5,685 bases of DNA from Bacteroidales bacterium UBA1237. GTDB lineage: Bacteria; Bacteroidota; Bacteroidia; Bacteroidales; UBA932. A program made the position numbers and the translations under genes. The stretch spans positions 376-6,060 of the forward strand of contig DBWN01000048.1 of NCBI GenBank assembly GCA_002308935.1, given 5' to 3'. Below are positions 1-5,685 of the stretch, in pieces. The notes under the pieces are model-generated. The model was not told the DNA's origin and ran no database searches. It worked only from the letters and a program-made list of their open reading frames with translations. Numbering within the stretch: the first letter of the stretch is position 1; the number at the start of each line of letters is the position of its first letter.

Positions 1-3000
1 TCGGAAGTTGCGGAGATCAAGGAGGTGAACGTCTGTACGGACAACATCAAGTCGATCAAGGGAATCGAGTTTTTCGCGAGCCTTGAGCGTCTGACGGCCC
101 GTGGGAGTCAGATCCAGACGAAGAGCACGAGAGACACGAAGAGCGGTTCGTACGGCGGTCAGCTGGAGACGATCGACGTGAGCAAGAACGTGCACCTGTG
201 GGAGCTGGACTGCTCGGGTAACAAGCTGGAGGAGGTTGACGTGTCGAACAACCCGAACCTTCAGACGCTGATCTGCACGGACAACCCGATCGAGGAGGTG
301 ATCCTGGCCCCGGACCAGGTGGTGGCGACACTGGAATCCCCGGTGGAGTCGAACATTGTGTATGAGTGGGACGAAGAAGATGAGGTCACCCAGGGGGCCG
401 ATGAGATCTGGTATACCACCAGTGACGGGAGTCCCGCCACTTTGAACAGTTGGTCTGCTTTCGGCGACGTGACGGTCGTTTCCAACACGAATGAGAACGG
501 GAAGGGCGTCATCAAGTTCAGCGGTCCAGTTACGACTATCGGCAGGGCTTCATTTCAACTTTCAAACCTTACTTCAGTCACACTGCCTGAAGGTTTGACG
601 ACGCTTGATGATTATGCTTTCTGTCATTGTTACGATATGGTTTCCATCACGCTTCCATCGACCCTGACCCATATCGGCGAACATGCCTTCATCTCCGATA
701 TCAGCTTGACTTACTTTACGATTCCTGACAGTGTGACTGAGATTGGAGATGGGGCTTTTGTGAAACTCGAATCTGTCAAGGGATTCCAGGGCAAGTATGC
801 CAGCAGTGACCACAAATACCTGATTAAGGATGGAACATTGATTACCATTGCCGCTGCCGGAGTTACATCATACACGATTCCCGATGGAGTGACCGCAATC
901 GGCAATTATGCTTTCTGCGACTATAAGAATATTCAGTCCGTTACCATTCCTTCAAGTGTGACCAGTATCGGAACGCGAGCTTTTGAGCTAAACGCAATAA
1001 CATCCATCATACTGCCTGATAATCTCGAGAGCCTCGAGACCCAGGCATTTTACCTATGTGATGGGTTGACCTCCGTCACAATTCCACAGAGTGTGACAAG
1101 TATCGGTGAAGCGGCATTCGGTTATTGCAAAAACCTTCGGGAATTCAACGGCAAGTTCGCCAGTGACGACCATCGTTGCCTGATAGTCAATGACCGTATT
1201 GTCAGTTTTGCCTATGCCGGACTGACGGATTACGTCGTACCCTCGAATGTAAAAGAGATTCCAAATAGTATCTTCTCCGGCACTGCCCTGACCTCAATCA
1301 CGATTCCCGATGATATCGAGACGATTTACTGGGCTTCATTTTCCGATTGTACATCCTTGACATCTTTCACGATTCCGGAAGGCGTCACCCTGATTTACGA
1401 AGAGGCTTTTTCGGGCTGCAGTTCCTTGACCTCCATTACCGTTTTGGCGGCCACTCCTCCCACACTTCAAGCCTGGTATACTCCTAACCTCATTTTCGCC
1501 AACACCAACAACTGCCCGATCTACGTTCCTGCCGCATCGGTGGATGCCTACAAGCAAGCCGAAGGCTGGAGCCAGTATGCCGACCGCATCACCGCTATTG
1601 CTTCGCCCACGCCTTTCAATTCGATCAGATATACGACGACCGACGGGAATCCGATTGTGTTTCAGCCCGATGGCACACATCATACCGAGGCTCCCGTAAG
1701 CCTGTACGACAGTCAGGACAGCTGCTTTGTCATGATATTCAATGAAGAGACGCTGGAATATTTGGACGATAATGCTTTCTATGGTTGTTCGACCTTGCAG
1801 GCTGTCACTCTTCCCGAGGGCCTTGCAAGCATCGGGTACGCATCTTTTGCCCAATGCACCGCTTTGACGGGCATAACCTTCCCTGATTCACTGACCAGCG
1901 TGGGGGATTTTGCATTCGAATCATGCAATGGCATAACGCAGGTTACGATACCTGCCGGAGTAAGCATGGGACAGGCTGTTTTCTCTTCATGTGAAAATCT
2001 GACGGACATCACGCTCCCCGAGGGGATTACGAGCATCTGGGATGGTGCGTTCGCCAGCTGTAGTGGCTTGACGAGCTTCACGATTCCCGAAGGAGTCACG
2101 AGTATCGGAGAACGAGCTTTCGCTGATTGTAGCAGCCTGACGAGCATCGTTCTTCCGGAAAGTGTCACGACCATAGAGGAGGGCGCTTTCATGGGCTGTA
2201 GCAGCTTGACGAGCCTCACGTTGCCTGCCGGCCTGACGAGTATCGGTCAGGCGGCATTTACTGACAGCGGCATAACGAATCTTTCTGTTCCCGCGGGTGT
2301 GCCGATCGGAGAGGGAATCTTCCACGGCTGTCGTAACCTGGCGAGCATTACGCTGGCCGATGGCATTACGGTTATCGGCCGCGCCGCATTCGCGGATTGC
2401 ATCAGTCTGGCAAGCATTACGCTCCCTGAAAGTGTCACGACCATAGAGGAGGGCGCTTTCATGGGTTGCAACAGCTTGGCGAAAATCACGTTGCCGGCAA
2501 GTCTTACCGGCATCGGCCAATCTGCGTTCCAAGGTTGCAGCAGCTTGGATACCCTCACGATTCCGAGAGGCGTGAGTATTGAAGAAAGTGCGTTCCGGGA
2601 ATGCACCGGTTTGAAAGCCCTCAATTTGCCTGATAACGTTGCAATCGGTACTGCCGCATTTGTGGGATGTACCGGTTTGACGAAACTTGTAGTTCCCGCG
2701 GGTGCCATCATGTCAGAGTCAGCCTTTTATGCCTGCAGTGGCCTGACAGACCTCACGCTCTCTGAAGGAATTACGAAAATTGAAGCTGCCGTCTTTGCCA
2801 ATTGCGAAAGCTTGACAAGCATCAGGATTCCTGCGAGCGTCACGAGTATCGCCAGCTCTGCATTCTATCGTTGCACCGGCTTGACGAGCATCATAGTGCT
2901 GCCGACGGTTCCGCCTCAGGTAGATGAATCCGCATTCGTCGGCTCTACTTGCGTGATCACCGTTCCCGCAGAGTCTGTAGATGCTTACAAGGCCGCAAAC

Positions 3001-3045
3001 GGCTGGATAACGTATGCCGACCGCATTGTCGCTCTTGGCTCTTGA
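1..3045 (+). CDS. BspA-like leucine-rich repeat surface protein, two tandem LRR_5 modules, 5' partial
   Basis: The frame is open from base 1, so the true start and any signal peptide lie upstream. The GTG at 25 is only the first possible start codon seen and is not supported as the start. Numbering residues from that GTG, 1006 residues are visible before TGA. Residues 47-94 are short LRRs of another class (LETIDVSKN, LWELDCSGNKL, VDVSNNPNL). A header (IWYTTSDG, 128-135) opens LRR_5 array 1 (about 170-472), which ends in a cap with SVDAYKQAEGW and YADRI. A second header (IRYTTTDG, 534-541) opens array 2 (about 573-957), which ends in a second cap (SVDAYKAANGW, YADRI) at the C-terminus. BspA-like LRR proteins are known as surface or secreted adhesins that bind host proteins or other bacteria; the ligand here is unknown. 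No type IX C-terminal sorting domain is evident. Codon use differs strongly between segments. The family call is strong and the adhesin role is inference. Confidence 0.93.
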   Translation, partial: SEVAEIKEVNVCTDNIKSIKGIEFFASLERLTARGSQIQTKSTRDTKSGSYGGQLETIDVSKNVHLWELDCSGNKLEEVDVSNNPNLQTLICTDNPIEEVILAPDQVVATLESPVESNIVYEWDEEDEVTQGADEIWYTTSDGSPATLNSWSAFGDVTVVSNTNENGKGVIKFSGPVTTIGRASFQLSNLTSVTLPEGLTTLDDYAFCHCYDMVSITLPSTLTHIGEHAFISDISLTYFTIPDSVTEIGDGAFVKLESVKGFQGKYASSDHKYLIKDGTLITIAAAGVTSYTIPDGVTAIGNYAFCDYKNIQSVTIPSSVTSIGTRAFELNAITSIILPDNLESLETQAFYLCDGLTSVTIPQSVTSIGEAAFGYCKNLREFNGKFASDDHRCLIVNDRIVSFAYAGLTDYVVPSNVKEIPNSIFSGTALTSITIPDDIETIYWASFSDCTSLTSFTIPEGVTLIYEEAFSGCSSLTSITVLAATPPTLQAWYTPNLIFANTNNCPIYVPAASVDAYKQAEGWSQYADRITAIASPTPFNSIRYTTTDGNPIVFQPDGTHHTEAPVSLYDSQDSCFVMIFNEETLEYLDDNAFYGCSTLQAVTLPEGLASIGYASFAQCTALTGITFPDSLTSVGDFAFESCNGITQVTIPAGVSMGQAVFSSCENLTDITLPEGITSIWDGAFASCSGLTSFTIPEGVTSIGERAFADCSSLTSIVLPESVTTIEEGAFMGCSSLTSLTLPAGLTSIGQAAFTDSGITNLSVPAGVPIGEGIFHGCRNLASITLADGITVIGRAAFADCISLASITLPESVTTIEEGAFMGCNSLAKITLPASLTGIGQSAFQGCSSLDTLTIPRGVSIEESAFRECTGLKALNLPDNVAIGTAAFVGCTGLTKLVVPAGAIMSESAFYACSGLTDLTLSEGITKIEAAVFANCESLTSIRIPASVTSIASSAFYRCTGLTSIIVLPTVPPQVDESAFVGSTCVITVPAESVDAYKAANGWITYADRIVALGS
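532..1440 (+). repeat. LRR_5 (BspA-type) repeat array 1
   Basis: Protein-level tandem repeats inside the large LRR gene, each of the form AF-x-x-C-x-x-L-T-S-(I/V)-T-(I/L)-P-x-x-V-T-x-I-G. The signature Phe recurs at residues 177, 199, 222, 245, 297, 320, 342, 365, 417, 439 and 462, giving steps of 22-23 residues except for two steps of 52. At the DNA level the copies are well diverged, so this is an old array and not a fresh expansion. It probably folds as one curved solenoid, closed by the cap at about 473-526. Confidence 0.9.
2158..2195 (+). repeat. 38-bp perfect direct repeat, copy 1
   Basis: This 38-base stretch in LRR array 2 encodes ESVTTIEEGAFMG and is identical to 2428-2465. The two copies start 270 bp apart, exactly 90 codons, so recombination between them would remove or add about four LRRs without a frameshift. 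Flanking repeats match only at the protein level, so this copy stands out as recently duplicated or gene-converted. Confidence 0.9.
2428..2465 (+). repeat. 38-bp perfect direct repeat, copy 2
   Basis: Second copy of the repeat at 2158-2195. Identity ends at position 2466 (T here, C in copy 1) and starts at GAA in both. It is in the same reading frame as copy 1. Confidence 0.9.
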
Positions 3046-3582
3046 AACATTCTTGGCGGGACCGGTTTCAAGGTGCGCAAGGACCACAACAGGGAGTTCA
3101 GTTTTGGTGGTTCTTTCCCGGGCTTTGGCGTTCCCTTCGAGCCGACCGTCAACACGGACGAGAACATTATCGTGGGCGAGAGCGGAAAGAACTTTGAAGT
3201 GTCCGTGACGCTTGACTTGACGGATCCGGATCGTCCGCTCATTACTATCGCGGGTTATCAGGAAACCTGGTGCATGATCGGCTCTTTCAGTGGCTGGTAT
3301 GAAGATGTGGAGATGGAGGAGATCGAGCCCGGAAAATGGCAGGGGAGCCTGAATAACGTCGATGCCTGGACAGAATTCAAGTTCCGTTGGAACCATGACT
3401 GGAACTACGCCATTTTAGGCGCAGATTCGGTAAGCAACGAGACTGTTGCGGTTACACCCGGTGTTCCGCTCAATCTGGCCAATCCCGGCGGAAACATCCG
3501 GATTGAAGAATCCGGCTCCTACGACGTCCTGCTCGACTTTACCGGCAGCAGCCCCGTTGCCACCGTCACCCTGCAACCGTAG
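3046..3582 (+). pseudogene. SusE/SusF-like outer-membrane starch-binding protein, C-terminal remnant
   Basis: The frame of the LRR gene continues past its TGA for 178 codons to a TAG. The residues match the C-terminal part of SusE/SusF-type proteins, surface lipoproteins that bind starch or other glycans beside SusC/SusD. One complete domain is visible (GYQETWCMIGSFSGWY, TEFKFRWNHDW, GGNIRIEESGSYDVLLDF). Before it is only the second half of another domain (TGFKVRKDHN, then ENIIVGESGKNFEVSVTLDL). Aligning the two shows that the first copy begins exactly at its T-x-FK-x-R strand and lacks everything before it. There is no lipoprotein signal peptide, no N-terminal SusE domain and no convincing start; the GTG at 3073 lies inside that strand and has no clear ribosome binding site. 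I read it as a 5'-truncated remnant. A misassembly at 3046-3060 would give the same picture. The family call is fairly strong; the specific ligand is unknown. Confidence 0.75.
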
Positions 3583-3598
3583 CCGTAACCGTAACCAC
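3575..3598 (+). repeat. Imperfect hexamer tandem repeat with stacked stop codons
   Basis: Four hexamers, AACCGT-AGCCGT-AACCGT-AACCAC, span the end of the SusE/F remnant. In its frame they read CCG TAG CCG TAA CCG TAA, giving three stops in alternation. The repeat runs into the 32-bp gap (3583-3614) before the stop of the opposing gene. I found no GC-rich hairpin with a T-run in that gap. Confidence 0.7.
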
Positions 3599-3614
3599 TT
3601 TCACAGCTCTAGGA

Positions 3615-5685
3615 TTAATCGAAGAGGCGATGGATGGAAGGAGGAGGGAGCATAGGTAACACTTTAACTTCTCCTTTCTCGATGGCCGTCTTTACCGTCT
3701 TGGACTGGCTTGCCTTCGGGGAACTTGGTCTATCGGTGGCCAAGAATTCTGTTAGCGTCAACGACTCGCCGGCGAGTTCCTTGATTCGTTTTGCTATCAA
3801 GTATCTTTGCCAGGTTGAGAAATAGGGCCGGTTGTCTATCATGCAACTAATCGCTTCAGAGCGCCAGCGATTGAACATCGCATATCCACCACCCTGGAAC
3901 TTGCCTATGGAACCATATACAGGATTGGATGCTTCAAGACTGATTTTCATGTCCAATAATTCTTTCCAGGGTATTTTAGCATCATCGTACCATCCCGAAA
4001 CATTTAAGCCTAGAGGCACCCTGAGGAAATGCTCTTCAAGGTCGCCTTGCTCCACTCCTATATCTTCGTACCAATACTCATCATTCAATCTTCCAATGCT
4101 ATGTCCTCCGAATTCATGCAAAAGAACATTTCTCCAATCCCCAATTGTCCTTCCGTATGTCGCCTCTATTTCTTTGTTAGTTAATGTCTTGGATTCCTTA
4201 CCGTCTTCTGGATTGTCGCTGACAGCTGTTATATCAGGATAAAGCCATTGGATCGTTTCTCCATTATTTATAAATGGAACTTGACAATATATTCTACCTC
4301 TTCCCTGATTGTCAATATGGGCGACACCGCCGTAACGGGTATCGTTGATGAGGATCAGTATAGGGACATCATCAATAGTTGCTTTTCCATTTACAATTTC
4401 CGGGCAATAGGATGTGGTAAATGCATAAATTTTTGCCTCATCAGCTTCCATATCTCTGTAACCGTCTCCCCATCTTGAACCAAACGCAGTGTTTTTCTGA
4501 GTTATTATGTTGTGATTTCCATCCGTTATTGTAGATCCCGATTCTTCCGATGGCGTCCACATGAAATACACGTTGAAGTAATCTTTCATGGATTTGTATG
4601 GCTCAACACTGAACATGTAATCCATTCCTGCCGTAGCCCTTTGCACGAACGTTGACTTTTCGGATTCCTGATACCCGTCGGGCAATACGCAAATAGTTAC
4701 GGGAAAGGTTCCCTTGGTATGCGTAGAATAGGTAATAATATCTGGTTTTTCTCTGCGAGTGACCGGACGGACAGTCATGCCGACACAGCGGTTCTGCATG
4801 GTGCTGAGTTTACCGGAACTGCTGAAACTGGTCAGGTAGGCTTGGGCGGGTTGGCCGAAGAATAAGGTTGAGGCCCAATATCGGCCGGCTGACATGGGTT
4901 CTTGAAGCTCATCTCCTTCCATGTAGCCGGAGGCGGGAAGGAATATGGACTGGTCAGTGTAACCGGGCTTCCGGCTCGTCACTCGATAACCATAAACAAG
5001 ACCTTCCCTTGTCCAGACCCAGTCGCACTCATCAATCAGTTCCTGTTGCTCGCTCATAGTAGGCATGCGCCAGCCGTCACCCCAATATACCCGTGCCACA
5101 TCATCCTCATTGTCGAGTTTGTCGGTGTAGGAGGTGGCATATTTGGTAAGGCTGCCGGAGAAAGCATCTCCCCATTTATAGTTGTTCCAGCGATAAGCGT
5201 CTTTCGGTTCCGTCTCGGCCCAGGCAAAGTATTCGCCATAATCTGACGGACAGCAGGCTCCCACATTGAATGTGGCCCACTGGACGGAAAGGCCCAGATC
5301 CTTTGACTCAAAAGGTTTCTTGCTGTCGACGGATACTTGGCATGTGGCGCTGAAATTGCCATCAACGGTCGTTGCGGTAATGGTGGAGACGCCGGACGAT
5401 ATGGCGAAAACCCGCCCTCCCGCCGAGATCCGGACGGCATTGGGATTGCTCGATTGCCAGGTAACGGTATCATTGGCTGCATCGACAGGGGTCACCATCG
5501 GAATCAATAATCCTCCGCAGCCCACCGATAACGACATTTCGCTCTTGTCAAGTGTTACGCCGGTCACATGGATTCCGGTGTCGGTGACCGTTACATTACA
5601 GCTGGCCGTGAAATTGCCGGCAACGGTCGTCACCGTAATGGTTGCCGTTCCTTCAGCCACGCCCGTCACAAGCCCATCAGCCGAT
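3615..5685 (-). CDS. BIG_2 / FISUMP-like / IgA-peptidase M64 multidomain protein, 5' partial
   Basis: The frame is open to the right edge, so the start lies beyond 5685. The GTG at 5669 sits inside a BIG_2 strand (SADGLVTGVAEGTATITV) and is not a real start. Numbering from that codon, 684 residues are visible before TAA. Residues 1-30 are the end of one BIG_2 domain and 34-114 a complete second (VTGVTLDKSEMSLSVG, TVTWQSSNPNAV, VSTITATT). Residues 122-304 are a FISUMP-like domain (DLGLSVQWATFNVGA, YGEYFAWAETEPKD, GDGWRMPT, CVGMTVRPV). Residues about 320-640 are peptidase M64 (VLPDGYQE, DYFNVYFMWTPSEESGS). Its zinc motif is HEFGGHSIGRLNDEY (H518, E519, H523, D530), where a Gly makes it HExxxH. 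M64 is known for an IgA-cleaving metallopeptidase of Clostridium ramosum; the substrate here is unknown. The Ig-like domains probably form a stalk. The peptidase half is much more AT-rich than the rest. Confidence 0.9.
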   Translation of the reverse strand, partial: SADGLVTGVAEGTATITVTTVAGNFTASCNVTVTDTGIHVTGVTLDKSEMSLSVGCGGLLIPMVTPVDAANDTVTWQSSNPNAVRISAGGRVFAISSGVSTITATTVDGNFSATCQVSVDSKKPFESKDLGLSVQWATFNVGACCPSDYGEYFAWAETEPKDAYRWNNYKWGDAFSGSLTKYATSYTDKLDNEDDVARVYWGDGWRMPTMSEQQELIDECDWVWTREGLVYGYRVTSRKPGYTDQSIFLPASGYMEGDELQEPMSAGRYWASTLFFGQPAQAYLTSFSSSGKLSTMQNRCVGMTVRPVTRREKPDIITYSTHTKGTFPVTICVLPDGYQESEKSTFVQRATAGMDYMFSVEPYKSMKDYFNVYFMWTPSEESGSTITDGNHNIITQKNTAFGSRWGDGYRDMEADEAKIYAFTTSYCPEIVNGKATIDDVPILILINDTRYGGVAHIDNQGRGRIYCQVPFINNGETIQWLYPDITAVSDNPEDGKESKTLTNKEIEATYGRTIGDWRNVLLHEFGGHSIGRLNDEYWYEDIGVEQGDLEEHFLRVPLGLNVSGWYDDAKIPWKELLDMKISLEASNPVYGSIGKFQGGGYAMFNRWRSEAISCMIDNRPYFSTWQRYLIAKRIKELAGESLTLTEFLATDRPSSPKASQSKTVKTAIEKGEVKVLPMLPPPSIHRLFD

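Larger units (their letters stand above)
1741..2895 (+). repeat. LRR_5 (BspA-type) repeat array 2
   Basis: The second solenoid of the same protein. Signature Phe residues fall at 585, 608, 631, 653, 676, 699, 722, 745, 766, 789, 812, 835, 857, 879, 901, 924 and 947, so the array has 17 repeats. Steps are 23 residues except for four of 22 and one of 21. It lacks the 52-residue steps of array 1 and has more G/C at third codon positions. It contains a 38-bp perfect direct repeat. The cap at about 958-1006 closes both the array and the protein. Confidence 0.9.

Noticed and set aside
56..331. Reverse-strand open frame rich in Pro, Ser, Arg and Cys
   Set aside because: It is the shadow of the very GC-rich N-terminal LRR segment, and its low-complexity product is typical of antisense frames at high GC3.
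1336..2711. Several long reverse-strand open frames (for example 1336-1854, 1779-2219, 1987-2532, 2247-2711)
   Set aside because: They lie opposite the LRR arrays and their products mirror the repeat period. The codon pattern of the sense repeats keeps these frames open. They match no family I know.
532..2895. Tandem repeats resembling a CRISPR array
   Set aside because: The period is about 69 bp with no constant repeat and variable spacer pattern, and the repeats are coding and match the LRR_5 consensus.
3043..3582. TGA readthrough or TGA recoding joining the LRR protein to the SusE/F tail
   Set aside because: The LRR protein already ends in a proper cap, and the tail starts halfway through a domain. 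About 1700 codons in the two main genes contain no other in-frame TGA, so recoding is unsupported.
3550..3640. Rho-independent terminator between the convergent genes
   Set aside because: The best inverted repeat (GTTGC 3556-3560 with GCAAC 3573-3577) has a 5-bp stem, a 12-base loop and no T-run. The GATTAATC palindrome at 3613-3620 is too short.
4868..5246. Plus-strand open frames opposite the FISUMP and BIG_2 region (4868-5059, 4902-5246)
   Set aside because: They overlap a well-supported minus-strand coding region, show no family signal and have no upstream start signals.

Overview
The window looks like part of a Bacteroidota genome, most likely a gut Bacteroidales species. Four protein families point this way: BspA-type leucine-rich repeats (LRR_5), a SusE/SusF-type starch-binding outer-membrane module, bacterial Ig-like (BIG_2) domains joined to a FISUMP-like domain, and an IgA-peptidase M64 domain. 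Genus cannot be read from the sequence. No rRNA, tRNA, CRISPR array, transposase, integrase or convincing promoter is visible. Both main genes have their 5' ends outside the window, so their signal peptides and promoters cannot be seen.

Layout. (1) Positions 1-3045, plus strand: the 3' part of a very large surface LRR protein. It has a short N-terminal LRR block of a different class, then two complete BspA-like modules in tandem. Each module has a header strand, an array of about 23-residue repeats and a conserved closing cap. (2) Positions 3046-3582, plus strand: directly after the LRR stop codon and in the same frame lies the C-terminal part of a SusE/SusF-like protein. It is cut off in the middle of a domain and is best read as a gene remnant. 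(3) Positions 3583-3614: a 32-bp convergent gap that starts inside a small hexamer repeat carrying stacked stop codons. (4) Positions 3615-5685, minus strand: the 3' part of a multidomain protein, BIG_2 - BIG_2 - FISUMP-like - M64 metallopeptidase.

How they might work together. All three pieces belong to families usually exported to the cell surface or outside. The LRR protein is a plausible adhesin or ligand binder. The M64 protein is a plausible secreted or surface-anchored protease carried on Ig-like stalks. The SusE/F piece is probably a relic of a glycan-uptake locus. The genes converge, so they are not one operon, and a shared function is only a guess.

The clearest theme is mosaicism. 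The LRR gene changes codon use sharply between segments, the peptidase half of the minus-strand gene is far more AT-rich than its Ig/FISUMP half, and the SusE/F remnant starts mid-fold. I see no clear evidence for a wholly new system. The best leads are the LRR/SusE junction, the BIG_2-FISUMP-M64 architecture and the HExxxH form of the zinc motif.
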